From an uncultured bacterium (GTDB lineage Bacteria > Vulcanimicrobiota > Xenobia > Xenobiales > Xenobiaceae): 46,790 nt of DNA. The stretch is from positions 1-46,790 of the forward strand of contig CAKUBG010000022.1 in NCBI GenBank assembly GCA_934636825.1. Reading direction: 5' to 3'. Under the pieces are notes generated by a model that saw only the letters and a list, made by a program, of their open reading frames with translations, was not told the DNA's origin and made no database searches. The number at the start of each line of letters is the position of its first letter. Positions within the stretch are counted from its first letter, which is position 1. The position numbers and the translations under genes were made by a program. Of this stretch, positions 7,745 to 14,976 are shown piece by piece.

Positions 7745-8431
7745 CTAGGCTAAGGTAGCAATTACACTTTGGAAAGCGGTCTGTACTTCTTCAGGTTGTA
7801 AATTGGCAAAACCTAAAGTAAGCAAATCGACGCCGGGCTCTGCACCGGGGATAAGTTTTTGCAAAAGCTCAACATCATAGCGACGCACTATTACTCCATG
7901 TTGCAACAACTTACCATTATGGCGCACTTGAGCGCTGCCTACAAATTTGCGTCCCAAAGCTGTTATTTCTCCCGGAGCGGTTACAGCCATACAAGAAGGA
8001 TGAGAAGCGCCACCAGGAATCGAGCCGTCAACAGCCGCAGCTACAGGTAAACCGAGCTTTTGCAAAGTTTTTCCTAAAACAGCCGCAATATTGGCAAAGG
8101 CTTGAGCTATCTTAAGGTGGCTGTCCACTTCAGGCAAAATCACAGCGTAGGTAATTTCTCCAGGCATATGCAATAGAGCCCGACCACCAGTAGGACGACG
8201 CACTACTTCCACATGACAAGTGCGGCACAAATTTTGATCGATCCATGTTTCACTTTGATTGCGTCCCAAACTTAAAGTAGGCTGAGCCCAACTATAAAGA
8301 CGCAATATAGGACTTGAGCATCCCTCCATCAGTTGCCAATCACGGGCCATGTTTTCAGCTCCACTCAAAGGGGGGTCAATAATATATTGCCAAGTGGATG
8401 CTAGATATTTTTTTAAGAAATTGTGCTCCAT
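7745..8431 (-). CDS. lipM: Octanoyl-/lipoyl-transferase, LipM-like
   Basis: This 228-residue protein belongs to the biotin/lipoate ligase (BPL/LplA/LipB) superfamily. The acyl-binding signature RRPTGGRALLH is at residues 78-88. The block ITALGRKFVGSAQVRHNGKL, followed by LQHGVI, carries the conserved Lys. A Cys at 147 (HPSCMAV) sits where LipM octanoyltransferases have their acyl-thioester cysteine, upstream of the GRK block. LplA ligases lack that Cys and have an extra C-terminal domain, which is absent here, so transfer of octanoate from ACP to GcvH (LipM activity) is the better call. It is the last gene of the glycine cleavage group and its obvious target is GcvH, 2.9 kb upstream. An LplA-type role cannot be excluded. 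Confidence 0.8.
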   Translation of the reverse strand: MEHNFLKKYLASTWQYIIDPPLSGAENMARDWQLMEGCSSPILRLYSWAQPTLSLGRNQSETWIDQNLCRTCHVEVVRRPTGGRALLHMPGEITYAVILPEVDSHLKIAQAFANIAAVLGKTLQKLGLPVAAAVDGSIPGGASHPSCMAVTAPGEITALGRKFVGSAQVRHNGKLLQHGVIVRRYDVELLQKLIPGAEPGVDLLTLGFANLQPEEVQTAFQSVIATLA

Positions 8432-8464
8432 GGATTTTTTTGACTTTCTTGCTGGACAATAGAA

Positions 8465-8506
8465 GGGCCCTCCCCGCCGCTACAACATAACGAACAAGAA
8501 GGGCCC
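8465..8506 (-). other. Inverted repeat between gcvPB and lipM
   Basis: GGGCCCTTC (minus strand, 8506-8498) can pair with GGAGGGCCC (8473-8465) across a 24-base loop. Because gggccc is self-complementary, agaagggccc is also a direct repeat (8461 and 8497). There is no U-run on the minus strand, so this is not a standard terminator. It may be an mRNA processing or stabilising element. Confidence 0.35.
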
Positions 8507-8537
8507 GTCGTTTTTGACTTATGGTAAGTAGACCGAA

Positions 8538-9977
8538 CTATTTAGGCTGTTGCAAAATAGGTTTGCGAGCAGCTTTGGTTTCGTCCAATCTGGTTACAGG
8601 CAAGTTCTTGGGCACATCGTGCAAACTCTCGCCGCTTTCATGAGATGCTATATCAAGCATAGCTTCAATAAATTCATCCATAACTTCCTTACTCTCAGTT
8701 TCAGTAGGCTCAATCATCAAAGCCTCCTCTACTATCAGAGGGAAGTAAATAGTGGGAGCATGGAATCCTCTATCAAGCAAAGCTTTAGCAATATCTAAAG
8801 CATGTAAGCCCTTAGTCTTTTTTAATTCGGAAGCGGAAAGCACAAACTCGTGCATGCAAATACGATCAAAAGGCAGCTTGTAGGCTCCTTTTAAACGTAC
8901 GCGCATATAATTGGCCGCCAGAACAGCCAGACGGCTGGCTTGACGCAAACCTTCAGCTCCCAAAGAGCGGATATAGGCGTAAGCTTTAACTAATACCAAG
9001 AAATTGCCCCAGAACATGCGTACGCGACCGATGGTCTTTTCAGCTTTTTCTAAAGCAAAACCGTTCTCAGTTTTTACTGCTATAGGGCCGGGCAGAAAAG
9101 CCACTAATTTTCCTTTAGCACCTACTGGACCACTGCCTGGACCTCCGCCGCCGTGAGGAGTAGAAAAGGTTTTGTGCAAGTTGAGATGCACCATATCGAA
9201 GCCCATATCGCCAGGTCTGGCAATGCCCATTAAAGCGTTCATGTTAGCGCCATCATAATAAACAAGTGCGCCAGCTTCATGAAGGATACGACATATTTCT
9301 TCAATATGAGTTTCAAATAAGCCCAAAGTGCTGGGGTTAGTCAGCATAAGAGCAGCTACTTTGTGGCTCATATGAGCTTTGAGAGCTTCAATATCGACAG
9401 AACCATCAGCAGCAGAGGGAATAGTGACCACTTCAAAGCCAGCTAAAGCTGCTGAGGCAGGGTTGGTACCATGCGAGGAGTCAGGCACAATAATAATATT
9501 GCGCTCCTGACCTAAAGAGCGGAAATAAGCAGCTATAGTAAATAAAGCAGTTACTTCGCCGTGCGCTCCCGCAGAAGGTTGCAAAGTGACGCTGTCCATA
9601 CCAGTAATTTCTGCCAAGCTTTCTTGCAACTCATACATAAGTTGCAAAGCGCCCTGGGCATGTTCGCAATCTGTCAAAGGATGAATATCAGTAAAACCAG
9701 GCAAAGCAGCCACAGTTTCATTGACTCTGGGATTGTACTTCATAGTACAAGATCCCAAAGGATAAAATTGTGTGTCTACAGAGTAGTTTTTTTGCGAAAG
9801 GCCCACGAAATGGCGCATTACGTCCAATTCCGACAGCTCCGGCAATTCCAAATCATCTTGGCGCAGCATAGAAGAAGGAATAAACTCGGCTTCTTTTATA
9901 GGAGGGCAATCGCTCTGTGGAGGCATAGTACCAAGCCGACCGGCATGGGACTTTTCAAATAAGGTCTTAGTGGTCAT
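8538..9977 (-). CDS. gcvPB: Glycine dehydrogenase (decarboxylating) subunit 2, P-protein beta
   Basis: This 479-residue PLP-dependent subunit of the glycine cleavage P-protein decarboxylates glycine and passes the aminomethyl group to lipoyl-GcvH. The PLP lysine is K269 in NLHKTFSTPHGGGGPG. Other family blocks are YPLGSCTMKYNPRVNE and LQPSAGAHGE. Its length matches split P-protein beta subunits of Firmicutes, Thermotoga and other non-proteobacterial lineages; proteobacteria have a single fused chain. The ATG at 9977 lies nine bases after the gcvPA stop, so the subunits are co-translated. Confidence 0.97.
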   Translation of the reverse strand: MTTKTLFEKSHAGRLGTMPPQSDCPPIKEAEFIPSSMLRQDDLELPELSELDVMRHFVGLSQKNYSVDTQFYPLGSCTMKYNPRVNETVAALPGFTDIHPLTDCEHAQGALQLMYELQESLAEITGMDSVTLQPSAGAHGEVTALFTIAAYFRSLGQERNIIIVPDSSHGTNPASAALAGFEVVTIPSAADGSVDIEALKAHMSHKVAALMLTNPSTLGLFETHIEEICRILHEAGALVYYDGANMNALMGIARPGDMGFDMVHLNLHKTFSTPHGGGGPGSGPVGAKGKLVAFLPGPIAVKTENGFALEKAEKTIGRVRMFWGNFLVLVKAYAYIRSLGAEGLRQASRLAVLAANYMRVRLKGAYKLPFDRICMHEFVLSASELKKTKGLHALDIAKALLDRGFHAPTIYFPLIVEEALMIEPTETESKEVMDEFIEAMLDIASHESGESLHDVPKNLPVTRLDETKAARKPILQQPK

Positions 9978-9986
9978 TGTCTTGTG

Positions 9987-11330
9987 CTAAGCCTCCTTCC
10001 CATTGCGTAAAATGCTGATAAGTTCGTCAATTTGCTCTTTTTTGGTCAGCTCAGTGCAACATAAAAGCACACAATCAGCCATTTCTGGGTAGTCCTTTTC
10101 TAATAAGTAGCCACCCTGGATGCCCTCGCAAGCCAAATATTGTATAAGTTTGGCAGCTGTGCCTTGCGGACAACACAAAACGAATTCATTATAGGTGGGG
10201 CCAGAAAGAGGCAGTGAGAAACCCTCGAGCTTAGAAACTTGTTCTTTAAGATAGGCAGAACTTTGCAAAGAACTTACGGCAGCCTTTTTCAGACCCACAG
10301 GGCCCAAAAGGCTTAGATAAATTGTGGTGGCCAAAGCACACAGCGCTTGGTTAGAACAGATATTTGAAGAAGCCTTTTCTCGACGAATATGCTGCTCGCG
10401 AGCTTGTAAAGTTAAGCAAAAACCGCGTCGTCCTTGAGCATCTTCAGTGAGACCGACTAAACGTCCAGGAATGCGGCGCATAAGCTTATTGGTACAAGCT
10501 AAGAAGCCAACATAGGGGCCACCGTAAGCCACAGGATTGCCCAAAGACTGAGCGTCGCCGCAGCAAATATCAGCGCCATATTCTCCAGGCGAACGCAATA
10601 AAGCCAAGCATACAGGATCGGACACTTCTACAATAGCTAAAGCTCCAGAAGAGTGAGCTTTTTGGCAAAGGGACGGGCCGTCTTCAATAATGCCCAAGAA
10701 ATTGGGATTTTGTACCAAAACAGCTGCGACATCAGCGCCGACTTCAGGCAAACAGGTTTGGCCTGTTTTGGGATCGAGCGGAATTTCTTCTACTTGTATA
10801 GAGCTACCAGCCAAATAAGTAGCAATAACTTCACGAACTTGAGGATGTAAACCGCGTGTAATCAACACTTTACTACGTCTAGTCTGAGCTACAGCCATTA
10901 AGATAGCGTCGGCAGCAGCAGTACCGCCATCGTAGACGGAAGCATTAGCTACATCTAAACCGGTTAGGCGACAAATTAAACTCTGAAATTCAAAAATAGT
11001 TTGTAAAGTACCCTGGCTGGCTTCTGCCTGGTAAGGTGTATAGGCAGTCAGGAACTCAGAGCGCGAAATGATGTGATTTACAATAGAAGGGATAAAGTGG
11101 CGGTAGGCGCCAGCTCCCAAAAAGCTCCCCCCGCTAAATGTACAGTTACGGTCGGCTAAGCTTTTGAAATATTCTATTAAATCATACTCACTTAAAGCTT
11201 CAGGCAATTGTAAAGGACGATTTAAAAGCAGCTTCTCGGGAACGGAAGCAAAAAGCTCTTCCCAAGAACCAACGCCTACTTCAGCCAACATAGCCTCTAT
11301 ATCGGCCGGAGTATGGGGAGTATAAGTCAA
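9987..11330 (-). CDS. gcvPA: Glycine dehydrogenase (decarboxylating) subunit 1, P-protein alpha
   Basis: This 447-residue partner of GcvPB begins with the family's usual YTPHTPADIEAML block. It contains GGSFLGAGAYRHFIPS, the YTPYQAEASQGTLQ block and a QAREQHIRREKASSNICSNQ segment, all typical of the alpha subunit, which has a PLP-type fold without the active lysine. The start is a TTG at 11330 immediately after the gcvH TAA (TAATTG, zero spacing), consistent with translational coupling. Its stop is nine bases before gcvPB. Confidence 0.97.
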   Translation of the reverse strand: MTYTPHTPADIEAMLAEVGVGSWEELFASVPEKLLLNRPLQLPEALSEYDLIEYFKSLADRNCTFSGGSFLGAGAYRHFIPSIVNHIISRSEFLTAYTPYQAEASQGTLQTIFEFQSLICRLTGLDVANASVYDGGTAAADAILMAVAQTRRSKVLITRGLHPQVREVIATYLAGSSIQVEEIPLDPKTGQTCLPEVGADVAAVLVQNPNFLGIIEDGPSLCQKAHSSGALAIVEVSDPVCLALLRSPGEYGADICCGDAQSLGNPVAYGGPYVGFLACTNKLMRRIPGRLVGLTEDAQGRRGFCLTLQAREQHIRREKASSNICSNQALCALATTIYLSLLGPVGLKKAAVSSLQSSAYLKEQVSKLEGFSLPLSGPTYNEFVLCCPQGTAAKLIQYLACEGIQGGYLLEKDYPEMADCVLLCCTELTKKEQIDELISILRNGKEA

Positions 11331-11729
11331 TTAAGCATCCTCCGTAATTCTCTTATAAGCAGCAGCATCCAAAAGGTTGTCTAAATCGGCAGGGTTACTC
11401 ATCTTAATACGAGCAATCCAACCTTTACCAAAGGGCTCTTGGTTAATGATTTCAGGAGTAAACTCGTCATTATCTTCGCAAAGGCAAGGATTTACCTCGA
11501 TAACTTCACCGCTGACGGGAGCATACATATCAGATACTGTTTTAACAGACTCCACAGTACCCAAAGACTCTCCCTGGGAGTATAACTTGCCCACTTCCGG
11601 GACTTCAACGAAAACTATATCGCCCAACTGATCCTGAGCGAAGTAAGTAATACCTACCACAGCTACGTTATCTTCGGTCACGCGTACCCATTCGTGATCG
11701 TTGGTATATTTAAGATCTTGAGGAATCAT
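11331..11729 (-). CDS. gcvH: Glycine cleavage system H protein
   Basis: This 132-residue lipoyl carrier has its lipoylation site at K63 in GTVESVKTVSDMYAPVSG, the canonical motif. The N-terminal DLKYTNDHEWV and the DQLGDIVFVE strand are also diagnostic. It carries the aminomethyl intermediate between the P- and T-proteins, and LipM, encoded downstream, probably acylates it. The ATG at 11729 follows AAGGAG about eight bases upstream. It is separated from gcvT by 123 bases holding a terminator-like hairpin. Confidence 0.98.
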   Translation of the reverse strand: MIPQDLKYTNDHEWVRVTEDNVAVVGITYFAQDQLGDIVFVEVPEVGKLYSQGESLGTVESVKTVSDMYAPVSGEVIEVNPCLCEDNDEFTPEIINQEPFGKGWIARIKMSNPADLDNLLDAAAYKRITEDA

Positions 11730-11803
11730 AGTTGAATCTCCTTAATTGCTGAGAAGTTTTGCCGATTGTTCTGCCAACTTGTCGACAGAAAGATACTCAA
11801 CTG

Positions 11804-11840
11804 AAAAGACGGCTTCTTCCGGCGAAAAAAGAAACCGTCT
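11804..11840 (-). terminator. Terminator/attenuator hairpin between gcvT and gcvH
   Basis: On the minus strand AGACGGTTTCTT (11840-11829) pairs over 12 bp, one pair being G-U, with AAGAAGCCGTCT (11818-11807). The loop is 10 bases and a UUUU follows. As gcvT and gcvH lie in one direction, it probably reduces readthrough into gcvH-PA-PB-lipM, or gcvH has its own promoter beyond it. Confidence 0.75.
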
Positions 11841-11852
11841 CTTTCTAAAAAT

Positions 11853-12965
11853 TTAACGACGCACGCTGCCGCGTACAAAGGGAGGACGCTGCACTAAAGC
11901 TGGCTCATGGCGGTTGGGACGCACTCTAATATTCAGCTCTCCGCCCTCTTTTTTGTAGGCGCTCTTCACTAAAGCTAAACAAATACCACGTCCTAACGAA
12001 GGAGAGAAAGTACCGCTGGTGACGACTCCTACTTCTTGCCCCTGTTCATCTTCCACAATATGTCCTTGGCGAGGAATCGCTCTGCCTCGCATGACCAAAC
12101 CGACAATAGCCGTCTGAGCTCCTTGCTCTTTTTGAGCCTTAAGTACATCCTTGCCAATAAAATCGCAATCCGTAAAGCGTACAACCCAGCCCAGAGAAGT
12201 ATTTATAGGAGTGGTATTTTCGGTAATTTCGTGGCCGTAAAGCGAATATCCAGCTTCCAAACGCAGAGTATCACGCGCTCCCAGACCTATAGGCAAACAT
12301 CCTTCCTTACGCAAAGCTTCCCATACTTTGGGAGCTTCTTTCCAAGGAACATAAATTTCGAAACCATCTTCGCCTGTATAGCCAGTACGAGAAATAACCA
12401 CTTCCTGTCCCTGGAAATCGCCTCTAGTTAAGTGATAGTAAGCCAAAGGCTCCAAGTCTACAGAAGTGAAAGGTTGCAACACTGTTTGCGCTTTGGGTCC
12501 TTGAATAGCTATTAAAGCTGTCTCCATGGAAATATTCTTAAGCTGAACATTACCTTTAAGGTGAGCTTCTATCCATTCATAATCTTTGGCACAGTTGGCC
12601 GCATTGACAACCAACCAGTAGTAAGGAATGCCCTCGGCAGTATCTTGAAAACGGTAGACGAGCAAATCGTCAATAATCATGCCATTTTCTCGGCACATAC
12701 AAGTATACATGCACTGCCCTTCAACCAGGCGATGTATGTCATTAGTAATTAAACCGTCAATAAATTCGGAAGCATCAGGGCCTGTGATTTCAAATTCACC
12801 CATGTGAGTCAGATCAAAAATGCCTACTTCTGAACGTACGGCCAAATGTTCACTTTTAATGCCTGTGTATTCTAAAGGCATTTCCCAGCCGGCAAAATCG
12901 ACGATTTTACCACCGTCATGTTGGTGAGCCTCATACAGAGGAGTGCGCAAAAGTTCGTTAGCCAC
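11853..12965 (-). CDS. gcvT: Glycine cleavage system T protein (aminomethyltransferase)
   Basis: GcvT transfers the methylene group from aminomethyl-GcvH to tetrahydrofolate, releasing ammonia. Family blocks are RTPLYEAHQHDGGKIVDFAG near the N-terminus, GIFDLTHMGEFEITGPDA, the acidic IIDDLLVYR region, SRTGYTGEDGFEIYVP and LGARDTLRLEAGYSLYGHE. I set the start at GTG 12965 (370 residues) because AAAGGAG lies six bases upstream and the protein then begins right before the RTPLYEAH block. The frame stays open further upstream (to 13088), but that extension is unlike any GcvT and overlaps a structured leader. GcvT is the first gene of the glycine cleavage group. Confidence 0.95.
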   Translation of the reverse strand: MANELLRTPLYEAHQHDGGKIVDFAGWEMPLEYTGIKSEHLAVRSEVGIFDLTHMGEFEITGPDASEFIDGLITNDIHRLVEGQCMYTCMCRENGMIIDDLLVYRFQDTAEGIPYYWLVVNAANCAKDYEWIEAHLKGNVQLKNISMETALIAIQGPKAQTVLQPFTSVDLEPLAYYHLTRGDFQGQEVVISRTGYTGEDGFEIYVPWKEAPKVWEALRKEGCLPIGLGARDTLRLEAGYSLYGHEITENTTPINTSLGWVVRFTDCDFIGKDVLKAQKEQGAQTAIVGLVMRGRAIPRQGHIVEDEQGQEVGVVTSGTFSPSLGRGICLALVKSAYKKEGGELNIRVRPNRHEPALVQRPPFVRGSVRR

Positions 12966-13149
12966 AACATGCTCCTTTACTGCTCGGCCATCATTTATCC
13001 GGCCGTCCGCTTCAAGCTCTCTGCCTGCACTTGCCGATAACAAAAAAACGCAAGTCACGCTCCTCATTTTTTCTAGGAATCTGCACAAAAAACCTACTAA
13101 AAAGCAGAGCTGCGGTTACAGCCTTCCAACTAAAAGGATCCCACATACT
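12966..13149 (-). promoter_or_regulatory. Structured leader of gcvT
   Basis: The 184 bases between ribF and gcvT can form stems on the minus-strand RNA: ACTTGC with GCAAGT, and CGGCC with GGCCG. The second lies directly before the AAAGGAG of gcvT. I looked for the glycine riboswitch core (CCGAAGG-GCAA and CUCAGGCA blocks) and do not find it. Any regulatory role is inference. Confidence 0.35.
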
Positions 13150-14130
13150 TCAAAGTCGGTTGACTATTTCTTGTACTTTCAATTTATCTTTGGCAACTTG
13201 AGCTACAAAGGCCTCGGCGCTAGGAAAGTGGACTTGTCCGCGCACCATTTCTATAAGTTCGGCTTCCAAATGCCAACCGTAAAGTTCGTCAGGGCCGAAT
13301 TGTCCAGGCTCAGTCAAAAGAAAGATTTCCAAGACATCGCGTCCGCAATCGAAGGTAGGCCGGTTGCCCCAATAGGCCAGTCCGGGCAGCCTAAAATTCT
13401 TCTCAGCTTGAGTATTTTCGGAACTTTTCAGCGAGCAAACAGCAGCAAAAACTCCACGCGGAGGCTTTACTAAACAAGCTTCAACTTCAATATTGGCAGT
13501 AGGAATATTTAAAGTACGACCAACTTTACGCCCGTGAATAATTCGGCCCCCAACTTTGTAGAGACGTCCCCACAAATGGTCGGCTTTTAATAAACAGCCT
13601 TCCTCTACCAATCGTCTCAACAAACTTGAAGAGATAACCTCGTTGTCCATACAAAACGGCGCGACAATTTCGGTAGCAAAATGAAATTCAGCTCCTAGAT
13701 GTTGCAACATTTGAGCATCGCCTTGGGCGCATCGTCCAAAATGATAATTGTAACCTACAACCACCTGAGATGCTTTAAGCTTACTGGTTAAAATGTCGGC
13801 AATAAAATCTGTCGGCGCCATAGAAGCAATATCGGCATTAAAAGGCACAGCAATCGGTTCTAGACCCATATTTCTAATAATGGCCAAACGTTCTTCCAAA
13901 GGGCAAAGCAACTTTACACTTTGAGTGGGAGTCAAAAACCAACTCGGATGTTCTTTAAAAGTAAAAACTAACGGACGCAAGCCGTGTTTTTTAGCTAATT
14001 CTTTGGTTCTGTTAAGCAAGGCCACGTGACCACGATGTACACCGTCAAAAAAGCCCAGAGCAACTGCGCTGGGCTCAGAACCAAAGTAATGCTCTGAAAA
14101 AAAGTTGTCCAAAGCGGAAGTATTATTCAT
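13150..14130 (-). CDS. ribF: Bifunctional riboflavin kinase / FAD synthetase
   Basis: RibF phosphorylates riboflavin to FMN and adenylates FMN to FAD. The N-terminal nucleotidyltransferase domain has LGFFDGVHRGH, GYNYHFGRCAQGD and EVISSSLLRRLV. The C-terminal flavokinase domain has GRTLNIPTANI, PRGVFAA and a W-G-N-R-P-T-F block. The first motif normally reads FGDGVHxGH or FDGVHxGH, so it is intact. I place the start at ATG 14130 (326 residues), which overlaps the end of the SPOR gene by eight bases (ATGAATAA) and gives the usual RibF length. The frame extends 34 codons further upstream, but those codons overlap the SPOR domain coding region. It precedes gcvT by 165 bp. Confidence 0.95.
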   Translation of the reverse strand: MNNTSALDNFFSEHYFGSEPSAVALGFFDGVHRGHVALLNRTKELAKKHGLRPLVFTFKEHPSWFLTPTQSVKLLCPLEERLAIIRNMGLEPIAVPFNADIASMAPTDFIADILTSKLKASQVVVGYNYHFGRCAQGDAQMLQHLGAEFHFATEIVAPFCMDNEVISSSLLRRLVEEGCLLKADHLWGRLYKVGGRIIHGRKVGRTLNIPTANIEVEACLVKPPRGVFAAVCSLKSSENTQAEKNFRLPGLAYWGNRPTFDCGRDVLEIFLLTEPGQFGPDELYGWHLEAELIEMVRGQVHFPSAEAFVAQVAKDKLKVQEIVNRL

Positions 14131-14833
14131 CAAGGTAGACTTCAATATTGGCACCCTTAAGAGCTTCCAGCTTGGCATTGGCTTCTTCGGCAGTGGCATA
14201 AGGGGTACTGGTAATTCTGTAGGCTGTGCCACCTTCTACAGGAATTTCCTGAACTAAATAGGGCACACCCTCTTGCTCTAAACGAGCTTCCAAAGAATCT
14301 ACTGTCTCCTTTTGCATAAAAGAGCCAAAGAAGAGCACTCGCCCGGCAGTTCCACTTTCAGCAGAAGCTGAAGCAGTATTGTTGCCAGAAGAATTTGCTT
14401 CGGAAGGAGTTGCACTAGTATCGCTTACTGGCGAATTAGTTGCCTCCACTACGTTATTTTCCCCATTTCCTACCACAGAAGGTGTTTCTTGAGGCGTAAT
14501 ATCGATAGTTGGTGTGCTGCTGTCAGAAACAACTTGAGCAGGTGTTTCGCCAACAGGCTCAACTACCAACGTATCATCGGTATTACTATCTACGTTCTTG
14601 TTGTTGCTTCTGTCTATTTCGTCTTGCTTGTCCTTGGCCGAATTTATTACTACAGACGAAGTGCGAGTTGGCATAGACGAAGCGCTGGACACAGTATCGG
14701 CGTCAGCCAAATACTTATCGACAGTTGTTTTGCCTAACATAGCTCCTATGACAGCGAATACCCAAATAAGAGCAAAGCTCGTAAAGATCATTCTCATCCA
14801 AAAACCATCCCGCTGTCGCTGAGCTTGAGCCAT
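14123..14833 (-). CDS. Single-pass membrane protein with SPOR domain
   Basis: This 236-residue protein starts at ATG 14833 with AGGAGG ten bases upstream. A short basic N-terminus (AQAQRQRDGFWMR) precedes one membrane segment (about residues 14-36). A Ser/Thr/Asn/Glu-rich linker of about 110 residues follows, and then a C-terminal SPOR-type fold from about residue 155 (GRVLFFGSFMQKE, YLVQEIPVEGGTAYRITSTP, ANAKLEALKG). SPOR domains bind denuded septal peptidoglycan, so a role in division or wall remodelling is expected, although SPOR sequences vary widely. The topology implies the SPOR domain lies outside the cytoplasm. Its stop overlaps ribF by eight bases, so the two are coupled. Confidence 0.82.
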   Translation of the reverse strand: MAQAQRQRDGFWMRMIFTSFALIWVFAVIGAMLGKTTVDKYLADADTVSSASSMPTRTSSVVINSAKDKQDEIDRSNNKNVDSNTDDTLVVEPVGETPAQVVSDSSTPTIDITPQETPSVVGNGENNVVEATNSPVSDTSATPSEANSSGNNTASASAESGTAGRVLFFGSFMQKETVDSLEARLEQEGVPYLVQEIPVEGGTAYRITSTPYATAEEANAKLEALKGANIEVYLDE

Positions 14834-14885
14834 AGTGTACAAACCTCCTAAACTTAACGCAGCCAAAAAAATAATCGGATCTAAA

Positions 14886-14931
14886 GAGAGGCCTGACGAA
14901 TCTATCTGCCGACAGCCCAGTCAGACCTCTC
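14886..14931 (-). terminator. Hairpin terminator after the Roadblock-like gene
   Basis: GAGAGGTCTGAC (minus strand, 14931-14920) pairs with GTCAGGCCTCTC (14897-14886); all twelve positions pair if one G-U is allowed. A short pyrimidine run (CTTTAG) follows. It lies between the 14977-17592 gene and the SPOR gene. Confidence 0.65.
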
Positions 14932-14976
14932 ACCAATTGCCGAAGAAGAGCTTTTTCCCTTCTCGACTGAACTAAA

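Noticed and set aside
12966..13088. 41-residue N-terminal extension of GcvT
   Set aside because: It has no GcvT counterpart and passes through the leader hairpins, whereas the GTG at 12965 has AAAGGAG at six bases.
12966..13149. Glycine riboswitch before gcvT
   Set aside because: The leader is structured and well placed, but the conserved aptamer blocks (CCGAAGG-GCAA and CUCAGGCA) are not present.
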